The notes: generated by a model from the letters alone, not told the origin. Numbered from the stretch's first letter, positions 1 to 9,999 are shown. The stretch is 64,000 bases of DNA from Buttiauxella warmboldiae (GCF_003818135.1 NZ_RPOH01000015.1:1-64000), one strand, 5' to 3'. Numbers and translations: made by a program.

Positions 1-87
1 GCGAAGGTGGCGGAATTGGTAGACGCGCTAGCTTCAGGTGTTAGTGTCCTTACGGACGTGAGGGTTCAAGTCCCTCTCTTCGCACCA
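1..87 (+). tRNA. tRNA-Leu, anticodon CAG
   Basis: An 87-nt class II tRNA with a long variable arm and an encoded 3' CCA. The acceptor stem pairs the first seven bases with bases 77-83 (one G-U pair). The anticodon CAG is at 35-37 and reads CUG. The T arm has GAGGG-TTCAAGT-CCCTC. It closely resembles the E. coli leuQ/leuP/leuV tRNAs, which also lie near yjjZ-fhuF, so it is probably the last gene of a tRNA array that begins outside the window. Confidence 0.97.
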
Positions 88-140
88 ATTCTTATCATCA
101 TCTGCACGTAAGAGTCTGTTTATCCCCTGCTTTATCCCCC

Positions 141-383
141 CTATTTTAGGTTGTCCAGATTCATCATCACCAGCGCAAGCCCACTGGCAAACGCCACGCA
201 TGATGGCAACAGCACAAAATGGCGTAACCGTTTGTGGTACAGCATAGCGGTAGTGGCCAGTAACCCTAATACAATCAACACCCGCCACTGGCTGAACGAA
301 AGTTCCAGACACAGCAGTGCAGCGACAATGCCTCCCGGAATCAACACCCCCCAGGCGCTTTCTAACTGCCGTTGTAATATCAT
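141..383 (-). CDS. yjjZ: DUF1435 family small membrane protein YjjZ
   Basis: An 80-aa, mostly hydrophobic protein with three likely membrane segments (about residues 12-28, 31-47 and 53-74). Content and location match the DUF1435 protein YjjZ, which sits beside fhuF and the leu tRNA cluster in E. coli. Its function is unknown. It runs against the tRNA and has no co-directional neighbour in the window. The start ATG is the only one that keeps the whole first hydrophobic segment. The ribosome site is poor. Confidence 0.72.
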   Translation of the reverse strand: MILQRQLESAWGVLIPGGIVAALLCLELSFSQWRVLIVLGLLATTAMLYHKRLRHFVLLPSCVAFASGLALVMMNLDNLK

Positions 384-649
384 CGCTATCGCACCAATTG
401 AAAATGATAACCAATATCATATGATATAATTTCTCGTTTGTCAGCATGGTGTATTCACCGTTTTACATTAGAAATGTTAAGCATTCCTTATCATCTGATG
501 ACATATTTTCATTAAGGTGATAGATTGAGCAGCGATGTTAACTCCATGATTAAAAAATATATAATGACATCAAATAATCACCCATTTTATTTTTTTATAC
601 TATTATTCAACAGCATAATGTTGAGCATGAGTCGAAAGAACGATTTGAT

Positions 650-1717
650 ATGACAGCAACTACCTGGCGTGCATTACTGAAAGAGAAACATCAACTCTCG
701 TTGCGTTTATTTTTATTACTGAACGCGGTTTCTGCGGGATTCAGCATGGTGTCGCCATCGGTTAACACTCAACGTTTCACCTTGCCCGTCATTATATTGC
801 TGGTGCTGAGCCTGTCGTGCCTGCTCTGGCAGTGGGGGAGTAAAAAGCAGTTAATCAATATTAATGCGGTGTCGTTAATCATCGGATTACTTTGGGCGTG
901 GCATATCTATATCAAAGCGAGCGCTATGCCCGCGATAGATCTTAATTTTTTAATTATTGCTTTATTAGCGATATTATTTATTGGCTCAATTTCTTTTATC
1001 AATAATATCCAGGCCTTTTTTGCCGCATGCCTGCCCGTCACCACCATGATTTTATGGCTCGATCAGGGCGCTCACTGGCCACGTGTCCTGTATTCCGTGG
1101 CCCTCCCGGGTTTTGGCATTACGGTTCAACATATCATTCAGAAACGTAATGATAATTTTACCCGTCGCTTGATGGATAAATTACTCGAAGAAAAAGAAAC
1201 GCTGACTGATTTGAGCATGCTGGATCCGCTCACCGGTTTGTATAACCGCCGTGGTTTCCGTAACCGCCTCGACACCATTCTGGGGCTGGATGCGGGCCAG
1301 CACTTCGTGCTGCTATTAGATATCGATCATTTCAAAGCCTACAACGACAACTACGGTCACAGCATGGGCGACCAGGCGCTCACCCGTGTCTCAGCAGCGA
1401 TTCGGGATGCGGTGCGCTCACGCGATATCGTCACGCGCTACGGTGGCGAAGAGTTTATGGTGCTGCTGACAGATATTGATGCCGAGCGCGCGATACAAAC
1501 GGCCGAGCGCATTCGACAGCGCGTCTATGATTTAAACATCCCTCATCTGTTTAACGATACCGATACTCATGTCACCCTCAGTATCGGTATCGCAGCCCTT
1601 GAACAGCAGAATATTGAAGAGGCGTTACGCGAGTCTGATACCGCGCTTTATCAGGCAAAACGCCAGGGGCGCAACAGTATTTTTGTTAGCGAGGCACTGT
1701 TTTCGACCAGAGCTTAA
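650..1717 (+). CDS. membrane-anchored diguanylate cyclase (GGDEF)
   Basis: A 355-aa protein. The N-terminal ~165 residues form several membrane segments of no recognised sensor family. A short linker helix (about 170-192) follows, then a C-terminal GGDEF domain. The active-site loop is G265-G-E-E-F269, the metal site is DID at 224-226, and the product-inhibition site R256-S-R-D259 lies five residues before GGEEF. It should therefore make cyclic di-GMP from two GTP and be feedback-inhibited. There is no EAL domain. The upstream 200 bp is very AT-rich and the ribosome site is weak, which may mean H-NS silencing (inference). E. coli has no such gene between yjjZ and fhuF, so this is a lineage-specific insertion. 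The signal sensed cannot be told. Confidence 0.93.
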   Translation: MTATTWRALLKEKHQLSLRLFLLLNAVSAGFSMVSPSVNTQRFTLPVIILLVLSLSCLLWQWGSKKQLININAVSLIIGLLWAWHIYIKASAMPAIDLNFLIIALLAILFIGSISFINNIQAFFAACLPVTTMILWLDQGAHWPRVLYSVALPGFGITVQHIIQKRNDNFTRRLMDKLLEEKETLTDLSMLDPLTGLYNRRGFRNRLDTILGLDAGQHFVLLLDIDHFKAYNDNYGHSMGDQALTRVSAAIRDAVRSRDIVTRYGGEEFMVLLTDIDAERAIQTAERIRQRVYDLNIPHLFNDTDTHVTLSIGIAALEQQNIEEALRESDTALYQAKRQGRNSIFVSEALFSTRA

Positions 1718-1785
1718 ACCGGCCGCTACCGGCAGTAAAACACCAGACACATAAAATGGCCTTGCTTATGGCCTTGCCTATAGAT

Positions 1786-1805
1786 AGGATTGGCAATCAT
1801 TATCA
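1786..1805 (+). promoter_or_regulatory. Fur box upstream of fhuF
   Basis: Bases 1786-1804 match 13 of 19 positions of the Fur consensus. The core TGGCAATCATTATCA matches 13 of 15 positions of the 7-1-7 model. It lies about 26 bp before the fhuF start, where iron-loaded Fur would block transcription. Iron repression of fhuF is established in E. coli. Confidence 0.8.
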
Positions 1806-1830
1806 TTTGTATTAGTGGTCTGATTTGTCG

Positions 1831-2619
1831 ATGGCGTTACCGTCCTCACAGCATATTGATGTTCTGACATGGCAGATGCCGTTTAACCGCTCGCACTCAG
1901 CGCTTGCTGATGAGCTGTGCGCCTGTTTCACCGCACATCGCCCGTACTTCAACGATATCGTCAGACTCAATCAATCCGCTCCGGCCACCAGCCAGACCCT
2001 GCATCAGTGGGCACAGCCCGCGGCGCTAACCTCCCTGCTCGCCTGTTACAGCGATCATATTTACCGTAATCAACCACAGCTTGCCCGGGAAGGAAAACCG
2101 CTTAAGTCACTCTGGGCACAATGGTACCTTGGCTTACTGGTGCCGCCGCTGGTCATGGCGCTGGTTACCCAACCCCGCGCGCTGGATATTGACCCGCAGC
2201 ATATTCAGGTCGAGTTTCATGAAACAGGCCGAGCCGCGACTTTCTGGATTGAAGTTCACGAAGATAAAATGGCGACCACCCTGCCGCTCACCCAACGTCT
2301 GGAAAAGCTTCTTATTCAGGGGCTAATGCCCGTGGTTGATGCGCTGGAGAAGAGCGGCGAGATTAACGGGAAACTTATCTGGAGTAACACCGGATATTTA
2401 CTGAACTGGTTTTTTGGCGAGCTAAGGGAGCTGCTGGATGAAGCAACCATCGCCGCATTGCGCCACGCCTGTTTCTTTGAAAAACAGCTGCGTAATGGGC
2501 AGGATAACCCCCTGTATCGCACCGTTATTCCGCGCGAAGGGTTACTGGTTCGCCGCACCTGCTGCCAGCGCTATAAGCTGCCGGATGTACAGCGTTGCGG
2601 TGATTGCACCCTGAAGTAA
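1831..2619 (+). CDS. fhuF: siderophore-iron reductase FhuF
   Basis: A 262-aa protein, the same length as E. coli FhuF when the ATG at 1831 is used. A TTG two codons upstream is an alternative. FhuF is a cytoplasmic [2Fe-2S] protein that reduces ferric hydroxamate siderophores so that iron is released after uptake. The unusual cluster motif is intact at the C-terminus: C244, C245, C256 and C259 (CC-x10-C-x2-C). The family motif around WSNTGYLLNW is also present. It stands alone under a Fur box and ends in a hairpin shared with the convergent PTS gene. Confidence 0.95.
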   Translation: MALPSSQHIDVLTWQMPFNRSHSALADELCACFTAHRPYFNDIVRLNQSAPATSQTLHQWAQPAALTSLLACYSDHIYRNQPQLAREGKPLKSLWAQWYLGLLVPPLVMALVTQPRALDIDPQHIQVEFHETGRAATFWIEVHEDKMATTLPLTQRLEKLLIQGLMPVVDALEKSGEINGKLIWSNTGYLLNWFFGELRELLDEATIAALRHACFFEKQLRNGQDNPLYRTVIPREGLLVRRTCCQRYKLPDVQRCGDCTLK

Positions 2620-2644
2620 AACGGCGGGCTTCCCCCACCGTTTT
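2618..2644. terminator. bidirectional terminator between fhuF and PTS IIC
   Basis: An inverted repeat of AAAACGG-c-GGG against CCC-a-CCGTTTT (one mismatch) begins just after the fhuF stop. It has an A-run on one side and a T-run on the other, so it can serve both converging genes. Confidence 0.65.
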
Positions 2645-2665
2645 ACCCCATCGCTCCCCGGCCGG

Positions 2666-4006
2666 TTAAGCAGCCTGTTGATTCTCGTCCTCGGATGCTT
2701 TCTGTGCCGCTTCTTGTTCCAGCAGCTGCTTCTCGTACACTTTAAAGAACGGGAAGTAGATAATGGCGGAAACTACGGCCAGCAATATCACCAGAATCGC
2801 CGCCCGGAAATCCCAGCCTAAGGCCCATGCCGCACCGATCGGTGCCGGGGCAGTCCAGGGAACCACCGAAATCACCCGCCCAATCAGATCCATCTTCATG
2901 GCGCCCCACGCCAGTACCGCGTTAACCATCGGTGCCAGCAGGAAAGGAATGAAGAACACCGGGTTCATCACGATGGGCGTACCAAAAATGACCGGCTCGT
3001 TAATATTGAAGCAGCTTGGGACGATACTCAGGCGGCCAATGGAGCGCAGATGGGCAGATTTACTGCGCAGGTAGCAAATGACCAGCCCCATCGTCGCGCC
3101 CGATCCTCCCACCACGATAAAGAACGTCCAGAACGCCTCCATAAAGATATGCGGCAAAGGCGCGCCCTGCGCCAGCGCGCTCTGGTTCATTCCCAGATTG
3201 GTCAGCCAGAACATTTGCAGCATTCCGGAAACAATCGCCGCGCCGTGAATTCCAGCAAACCACAGCAGATGGCCAATCAGCACCGCCAGCAGAATCGCAG
3301 GTAATGAATCAGCCGCAGAAACCAGCGGTTTAAACACCGACATAATCGCTTGCGGAATCAACATCTCGAACTGGGACTGAATAAACAGGCTCAGCGGGTA
3401 AAGCGTCAGCACCACCACCAGAACCGGAATCAGCAGATCAAAAGAGTTTTTGATCATCGGGGGAACCTGGTCAGGCAGTTTGATGCCAATATTGTGCGCT
3501 TTGAGGAAACGCATCATCTCAACGCAGTAAATCGCCACCAGAATCGCGGTAAAGATCCCCGTTCCCCCCAGGCTATCAACCGGCAGAGTACCTTTCGTTT
3601 TCGGAGCCGCCACCAGCAGAAATGCCATCAGTGAAAGCATCGCACACATAAAGGGGTCAAGCCCGTGCGACTTCACATAATGTTTGCCGAGGTTATAGGC
3701 GATGGCCGCGCAAATGTAGATAGACATAATGCCCATCGTCATATCAAACGGCGTCAGAATTTGCCCCTCAAACTGTTTCGCCATATCCAGCCACGCGCGG
3801 GCAAACCCCCAGGTGGTGGTTGGCGAAAATGGCGGATAGGCAAACACCAGCAGAAACGAGCCGACAATCATAAAAGGCATCGCCGAGATGAAGCCATCGC
3901 GGATCGCCATCACATGGCGTTGCGCGGAGATACGCCCGGCGATGGGGCTGACGTAATTCTCCACAAAGCGGAAAATCAAATTAAAAGCTGCATGATTCGA
4001 AGACAT
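2666..4006 (-). CDS. PTS lactose/cellobiose-family IIC permease
   Basis: A 446-aa polytopic membrane protein of the lactose/cellobiose PTS IIC family (ChbC/LicC type). It has about ten membrane segments, the family-typical GIHG stretch in the middle (WFAGIHGAAIVSG) and the NINEPVIFG(T)P motif at about two thirds of its length. It would carry a beta-linked or aryl-glycoside sugar across the inner membrane with coupled phosphorylation. No IIA, IIB or glycosidase gene is adjacent, so it must borrow partners encoded elsewhere. The ATG at 4006 follows an AGGAG site. Upstream lie tandem AscG-like operators, which suggests co-regulation with the asc genes 7 kb away (inference). Confidence 0.9.
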   Translation of the reverse strand: MSSNHAAFNLIFRFVENYVSPIAGRISAQRHVMAIRDGFISAMPFMIVGSFLLVFAYPPFSPTTTWGFARAWLDMAKQFEGQILTPFDMTMGIMSIYICAAIAYNLGKHYVKSHGLDPFMCAMLSLMAFLLVAAPKTKGTLPVDSLGGTGIFTAILVAIYCVEMMRFLKAHNIGIKLPDQVPPMIKNSFDLLIPVLVVVLTLYPLSLFIQSQFEMLIPQAIMSVFKPLVSAADSLPAILLAVLIGHLLWFAGIHGAAIVSGMLQMFWLTNLGMNQSALAQGAPLPHIFMEAFWTFFIVVGGSGATMGLVICYLRSKSAHLRSIGRLSIVPSCFNINEPVIFGTPIVMNPVFFIPFLLAPMVNAVLAWGAMKMDLIGRVISVVPWTAPAPIGAAWALGWDFRAAILVILLAVVSAIIYFPFFKVYEKQLLEQEAAQKASEDENQQAA

Positions 4007-4042
4007 AGCGAAGCTCCTGTCAGGCTATCAACACCGGGGTAT

Positions 4043-4165
4043 CTACGGGCGAGTATTGCCGTATAACTTTGCACAATTCATAGGCTTTCTTCCCGTAACC
4101 GGGATCTTATTAGCGACAGCTTTACGTTCGATGGCGGTGGCACAGCACAACAAAATCTTTTTCAT
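4043..4165 (-). CDS. possible leader peptide or degraded PTS IIB fragment
   Basis: A 40-codon open frame between the operators and the PTS IIC gene, on the same strand. The start, MKKILLCCATAI, looks like the first strand and Cys loop of PTS IIB subunits, and VANKI further on also fits a IIB helix. The frame stops long before the ~95 residues of a whole IIB. It may be a remnant of a lost partner subunit or a leader. The ribosome site is only fair. The resemblance rests on about 20 residues and could be chance. Confidence 0.25.
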   Translation of the reverse strand: MKKILLCCATAIERKAVANKIPVTGRKPMNCAKLYGNTRP

Positions 4166-4228
4166 AGGCTGCTCTTATTATTGGGAAGAGGGAGGTGACC
4201 ATGGCAGTATTCATCGCTCTTTCACCTA

Positions 4229-4257
4229 CTGCAACCGGTTACTGAAACCGGTTGCAG
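4229..4257. promoter_or_regulatory. tandem LacI-family (AscG-like) operators
   Basis: A perfect 12-bp inverted repeat (CTGCAACCGGTT, 5-bp spacer, AACCGGTTGCAG). Each arm is centred on the palindrome AACCGGTT. Bases 4243-4256 (TGAAACCGGTTGCA) match 13 of 14 positions of the AscG operator TGAAACCGGTTTCA as I recall it. The site lies about 220 bp upstream of the PTS IIC start, within a 413-bp region that otherwise holds only the short frame at 4043-4165. Confidence 0.6.
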
Positions 4258-4419
4258 TGATTGTGAAGAAGATCCAGAAATCGCTGAAAACCTCACCTTT
4301 TTGGCCTGCTCACATCACAATCCTGCCCCTGTATCCAGCCTGCTCCGGGCAGATTTCACTGATTTACAGGTGGCATCGACTTATGCCAAATTATTTGCCG
4401 GCCACAACGGGAGAAAAAC

Positions 4420-4884
4420 ATGAGCCTGCAGTCTGTCCGGCAATTTTTTGCCGAAAAAGCCCCTGATATCGACATCATTGAAATGAATCAAAGTACCGCA
4501 ACCGTAGCGTTAGCCGCCGTTGCCCATAACGTCGAACCGGGCCAAATTGCCAAAACATTGTCGTTGAAAATCAAGGATCGGGTGGTGCTGATTGTCGCGA
4601 AAGGTGACGCACGCCTGGATAATAAAAAACTGAAGGCGGTGTTTGGGGCTAAAGCCAGGATGCTGAGCAGCGACGAAGTGGTGATCTGGACCGGCCACCC
4701 GGTGGGTGGAGTCTGTCCTTTTGGACTGGAAAATCCGTTAACGATTTACTGTGATATTTCCCTGCAGCAGTACGCAGAGGTTTTACCTGCTGCCGGAGCC
4801 ATTCATAGCGCAGTGCGTATTTCACCTGGCCGTCTGGCCGAACTCACCGCCGCGCAGTGGGTCGATGTTTGCCAGTCATCATAG
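4420..4884 (+). CDS. YbaK/EbsC-family aminoacyl-tRNA deacylase-like protein
   Basis: A 154-aa single-domain protein of the YbaK/ProX (prolyl-tRNA editing-like) fold. Family landmarks are the early Lys in QIAKTLSLK, the basic stretch ARLDNKKLK, and GHPVGGVCPFG, which shapes the active-site pocket. Relatives hydrolyse mischarged aminoacyl-tRNAs in trans. Specificity cannot be read from the sequence. The start follows a GGGAGA site. The gene stands alone and ends at a strong terminator. Confidence 0.88.
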   Translation: MSLQSVRQFFAEKAPDIDIIEMNQSTATVALAAVAHNVEPGQIAKTLSLKIKDRVVLIVAKGDARLDNKKLKAVFGAKARMLSSDEVVIWTGHPVGGVCPFGLENPLTIYCDISLQQYAEVLPAAGAIHSAVRISPGRLAELTAAQWVDVCQSS

Positions 4885-4926
4885 CCTGAGGATGGGTTCT
4901 TAGCGCCCTATAAGCCGAACGCGGTG

Positions 4927-4958
4927 AAGAAGGAAAACCCTGCTTTTTCCTTCTTTTT
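4927..4958 (+). terminator. Rho-independent terminator
   Basis: An 11-bp perfect stem, AAGAAGGAAAA with TTTTCCTTCTT, with loop CCCTGCT and then a run of T. It lies 43 bp after the stop of the YbaK-like gene. Confidence 0.8.
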
Positions 4959-4978
4959 CAGTTATCTGTACGGTTAAT

Positions 4979-5857
4979 TTACAAGTCTCGCAGCGGCTGT
5001 TGGCGAAAATCTTTCGCCGTGGTTGCCGTATAGCGGCGAAAAAAGCGTGAAAAATAGGTCGCATCGCTAAAACCAAGATAGTCAGAAATCTGGCTAATCG
5101 TCATGCTGGTGTAAAGTAAACTGCGCTTCGCTTCGAGCAACACGCGTTGATGCAGGACATTAAGCGCACTCTCGCCATAAAACTCATGACACAGATTATT
5201 TAAAGATACGCTCGATACCCCCACGGCACGGGCATAATAGGTGACCGGCAATTGCTCCCGGTAGTGCTGTTCAACCAGCCGGTTAAAGCGCTGAACCACG
5301 GCGCGTTTACGCTCACCATGCGAGCCGCCTCCCGGCACCGGAGCGCACTGGCGATTGAGCCAGACCAGCAGCGTGCCGATCAGCGAATGCAGCATCATAT
5401 CGCGTGCCTCTCCCTGGCCTTGATACTCGCTCTGCAATGCCTTAAACAAGGTTTTTATTTGCCGGTGCGAATTTTTCACCGGTATACACGCCGCCTGGGT
5501 AAGCACCTGCAAAGGGCGGCCAAATTGCTGTTCAAACTGCGTAATTAACGGAGCAGAAAGCGAGAGTGAATAGCCCTGAGCGCCGGGGGAAAATTGAAAC
5601 CCATGTACACATAGCGCTGGCACAATCTGAATACAGGCGTGCTCCACAGGGTGATTCACGCCTTCAATGTCTATCTCCACCTGCCCTTTATGCAAATAGA
5701 GCAGCTGAACCAAATCTGCATGTTGATGAGTCCGGATATGCCATTCATGCAGACTGCTGCGGCTATGGATAGACTCACAGTGCAGCAAATCTGACGCAGG
5801 CCAGTTCCGGCTTTCGCCATAAAGTTTAAATACCGGAATGCTGCTGCTCAGACTCAT
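4979..5857 (-). CDS. AraC-family regulator, probable PobR-type activator of pobA
   Basis: A 292-aa protein with an N-terminal cupin-like effector domain (HTHQHADLVQLLYLHKG) and a C-terminal pair of AraC helix-turn-helices (about residues 195-285, with the typical SQISDYLGFSDATYFSRFFRR signature). The start at 5857 is chosen because GAGGG lies five bases before it. A longer frame from 5896 lacks a ribosome site. The gene follows pobA on the same strand, so activator and target may be co-transcribed. AraC-type PobR proteins activate pobA in the presence of 4-hydroxybenzoate in other proteobacteria. The assignment here rests on that context. Confidence 0.85.
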   Translation of the reverse strand: MSLSSSIPVFKLYGESRNWPASDLLHCESIHSRSSLHEWHIRTHQHADLVQLLYLHKGQVEIDIEGVNHPVEHACIQIVPALCVHGFQFSPGAQGYSLSLSAPLITQFEQQFGRPLQVLTQAACIPVKNSHRQIKTLFKALQSEYQGQGEARDMMLHSLIGTLLVWLNRQCAPVPGGGSHGERKRAVVQRFNRLVEQHYREQLPVTYYARAVGVSSVSLNNLCHEFYGESALNVLHQRVLLEAKRSLLYTSMTISQISDYLGFSDATYFSRFFRRYTATTAKDFRQQPLRDL

Positions 5858-5905
5858 AACGCCCTCGTTCGGCATAAACACCATGCAATGTTGCATAACT
5901 ATAGT

Positions 5906-7394
<1,489 letters not shown>

Positions 7395-8171
7395 ATGTCA
7401 GCCGAGGTAAACCCACAACGTGAAGTGACGCGCCTGTGCATCCAGTGCGGCCTTTTTTTGCTGCAACATGGGGCGGAAAGCGCGCTGGTTGAAGAACTCT
7501 CCTGCCGCCTGGGGATCGCTCTGGGCATGGATAGCGTTGAAAGCTCGATTTCTGCGAACGCGATTGTGCTTAGCACCATTAAAGATAATCAGTGCCTGAC
7601 CACCACGCGCAAAAATATCGATCGCGGCATCAATATGCATGTGGTGACGGAAGTCCAGCACATTGTCATTCTCGCAGAGCACCAGCTTCTGGATCATAAA
7701 GGCGTGCTGAAACGCTTCGAACATATTAAGCCGCTGCGCTACCCGCGCTGGCTAGTCGTATTGATGGTTGGCCTCTCCTGCGGCTGCTTCTGTAAGATTA
7801 ATCGCGGCGGCTGGGATGGGGCAATGGTGGCATTTCTTGCCAGCTCAGTCGCCATGTACGTCCGGCTGGTGCTGACGGCGCGTCACCTCCATCCGCAAAT
7901 TAACTTCTGTATTGCGGCGTTTGTCGCCACCACGATTTCGGGCTTGCTGATCGCCAAAGGCCCGTTCGCCAGCACGTCCAACATTGCCATGGCGGCGAGC
8001 GTGCTGCTGCTGGTGCCGGGTTTTCCATTAATTAATGCCGTAGCCGATATGTTTAAAGGCCACGTCAATACCGGGCTTGCCAGGTGGGCAATGGCGAGTC
8101 TGCTCACCCTTGCCACCTGCATTGGCGTGGTGATGGCAATGTCAGTATGGGGGTTGCGCGGATGGGAATAG
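7395..8171 (+). CDS. yjjP: YjjP, large subunit of the YjjPB transporter (ThrE family)
   Basis: A 258-aa protein, near-identical in arrangement to E. coli YjjP. It has a cytoplasmic N-terminal half ([22 protein letters not shown]) and a C-terminal half of five membrane segments ending WGLRGWE. Together with YjjB it forms the split ThrE-type carrier, shown in E. coli to export succinate. The start at 7395 is preceded by AGGACAGG and matches the family N-terminus. The gene overlaps yjjB by 10 bp, so translation is coupled. Confidence 0.94.
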   Translation: MSAEVNPQREVTRLCIQCGLFLLQHGAESALVEELSCRLGIALGMDSVESSISANAIVLSTIKDNQCLTTTRKNIDRGINMHVVTEVQHIVILAEHQLLDHKGVLKRFEHIKPLRYPRWLVVLMVGLSCGCFCKINRGGWDGAMVAFLASSVAMYVRLVLTARHLHPQINFCIAAFVATTISGLLIAKGPFASTSNIAMAASVLLLVPGFPLINAVADMFKGHVNTGLARWAMASLLTLATCIGVVMAMSVWGLRGWE

Positions 8172-8635
8172 TCGACTTCTTACTGGCGTTGCTGCAGGAC
8201 ATGGTGCTGGCCGCCATTCCTGCGGCAGGCTTTGCGCTGGTGTTTAACGTGCCGCAGCGTGCTTTACCTTACTGCGCCTTGCTGGGGGCGATTGGCCATG
8301 GCGCCAGAATGGCGATGATGACGGCAGGCATGAATATCGAATGGAGCACTTTTATCGCCTCTATTCTGGTGGGCAGCATCGGCATCCAGTGGTCGCGCTG
8401 GTATCTGGCCCACCCGAAAGTGTTCACCGTGGCAGCGGTTATTCCCATGTTCCCGGGTATTTCGGCCTACAGCGCGATGATTTCAGCGGTAAAACTGAGC
8501 CACTTTGGCTACGCCGAAGATCTCATGATTCAGCTGCTCACCCATTTTCTGAAAGCTTCGTTTATCGTCGGCGCATTATCGATTGGCCTGTCCATTCCCG
8601 GCCTGTGGCTTTACCGTAAACGCCCGCGAGTGTGA
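8162..8635 (+). CDS. yjjB: YjjB, small subunit of the YjjPB transporter
   Basis: A 157-aa membrane protein, the same length as E. coli YjjB, with the family motif FPGISAY and the C-terminal [10 protein letters not shown]. It corresponds to the C-terminal half of full-length ThrE proteins and works with YjjP in the inner membrane. The ATG at 8162 lies inside the end of yjjP and matches the family start MGxxxFLLAL. In E. coli dnaT and dnaC follow; here a TetR gene follows instead. Confidence 0.94.
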   Translation: MGIVDFLLALLQDMVLAAIPAAGFALVFNVPQRALPYCALLGAIGHGARMAMMTAGMNIEWSTFIASILVGSIGIQWSRWYLAHPKVFTVAAVIPMFPGISAYSAMISAVKLSHFGYAEDLMIQLLTHFLKASFIVGALSIGLSIPGLWLYRKRPRV

Positions 8636-8744
8636 TGCAATTCAGGGCTTCACTTACCCGTCAGTGCTTTGTCTGCACAAACTTGTTTTAATGTCGTCAG
8701 GCCAGGGCGTTACCCGCGGCCTGCTGACCATTAAGGAGCCCAGC

Positions 8745-9386
8745 GTGGAAACCCACGAAATTTATCTTCCTGAGCGTTTTGATGACGCCAGCCTGAAAGA
8801 AAAGATTTTCTTCAGCGCCATTAGTTTATTCGCTGAGTTTGGCCTGAACGGCGCCCGCATGGAGCAAATTGCCGAAAAGGCCAGCACCACCAAACGCATG
8901 GTGGTGTATCACTTCAAAAGCAAAGAGCTGCTGTATGTCCAGGTGCTGGAGTATGTGTACACCCAAATCCGCAGCTGCGAGCGCAGGCTAAATCTCACCG
9001 GCCAGCCGCCGGTAGAAGCGATGGTCGAACTGGTGGAATGGACGTTTGATTTCCACGCCACCCACCCGGACTTTATTCGCATCATCTGTATGGAGAACAT
9101 GCAACGCGGACGCTTTGTGAAACAGTCTGCCTATCTGCGCGAGATTAACCGCAGCGCGCTGGAATTGCTGGAGGGAGTGCTAAAGCGTGGCCAGCAAAAA
9201 CAGCTGTTTAATAAGCAGGTTACCGCTAAAGATGTCCATCGTCTGATCAGTAGTTTTAGCTTCTATCATGTCGCCAACAGTTACACCTTCTCCAACTTCT
9301 TTGAAGACGGCGCAGAGCCGATTGACAGCACCGCTCATTACCGGGAAATGGCGGTCAAAGTGGTGCTGCGCTATATCGGACCATAA
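8745..9386 (+). CDS. TetR/AcrR-family transcriptional regulator
   Basis: A 213-aa protein using the GTG at 8745, six bases after AAGGAG. The N-terminal helix-turn-helix spans about residues 20-65 (ISLFAEFGLNGARMEQIAEKASTTKRMVVYHF). An all-helical ligand-binding domain with a DFIRIICMENMQRG segment follows, seen in TetR proteins linked to aromatic or fatty-acid catabolism. The ligand is unknown. It lies 109 bp after yjjB on the same strand. The gene may be autoregulated or control the yjjPB-yjjA area. E. coli has dnaT-dnaC at this point. Confidence 0.88.
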   Translation: METHEIYLPERFDDASLKEKIFFSAISLFAEFGLNGARMEQIAEKASTTKRMVVYHFKSKELLYVQVLEYVYTQIRSCERRLNLTGQPPVEAMVELVEWTFDFHATHPDFIRIICMENMQRGRFVKQSAYLREINRSALELLEGVLKRGQQKQLFNKQVTAKDVHRLISSFSFYHVANSYTFSNFFEDGAEPIDSTAHYREMAVKVVLRYIGP

Positions 9387-9498
9387 ATAACCGGCTATCT
9401 GGCGGCTTTAAGAATGCTCTGACCCCCAATAAACCTACAGAAAACGGTATACTCGGCGGAACTTCTCCTGCGAGGCAGGTTAGCAAAAAAGAGTATCA

Positions 9499-9999
9499 AT
9501 GATGAAAGCAAGCAAACAGGTTATATGCGCTCTGGCGCTGGCAACGTCCGTCTTCACCGGCCAGGCGCTGGCGGCAAGCTGGCAGGATCAGCTGTCAAGC
9601 GCGGCAAGCGAACTAAGTAAAACCACCGCCGGTAATACAGCTAGCACCGGTAACTCTGTGGCCTCGCTGACCAGCCTGCTGGGCGGCGGCACAAAAGCCC
9701 TGAGCGCTGACAGCATGACCAACGCGGCGGGTATTTTGCAGTACTGCATGAAAAATAAGCTGGTGTCAGCCACCAATAGCGCCAACATCAAAAATCAGCT
9801 TCTGGATAAGCTGGGCCTGGATAGCGGCACTAAGCAGACTCAGCCGGAAGATTACACTCAGGGTTTGATGGGGATGCTTAATACCGGTAAAGGTCAGCAG
9901 CTGGATCTGAAAACCATCGGCAGTTCACCGCTGGCAGAAAAAGTGAAAACGCAGGCGTGCGATTTTGTGCTGAAGCAAGGCATGAACTACCTCTCTTAA
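9499..9999 (+). CDS. yjjA: DUF2501 periplasmic protein YjjA
   Basis: A 166-aa protein with a clear signal peptide (basic start, hydrophobic core, cut expected after GQALA at residue 25) and a mature part rich in Ser, Ala, Thr and Gly. Two Cys (in LQYCMKN and TQACDFV) may form a disulfide, as in the DUF2501 family. The function is unknown. In E. coli yjjA is next to dnaC-dnaT-yjjB-yjjP, so its place here fits apart from the missing dna genes. The second codon is also ATG, so the start may be three bases downstream. Confidence 0.87.
   Translation: MMKASKQVICALALATSVFTGQALAASWQDQLSSAASELSKTTAGNTASTGNSVASLTSLLGGGTKALSADSMTNAAGILQYCMKNKLVSATNSANIKNQLLDKLGLDSGTKQTQPEDYTQGLMGMLNTGKGQQLDLKTIGSSPLAEKVKTQACDFVLKQGMNYLS

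Noticed and set aside
4056-4466. A 136-codon frame before the YbaK-like gene
   Set aside because: It runs through the operator repeats and overlaps the start of the YbaK-like gene in another frame. Composition is not protein-like.
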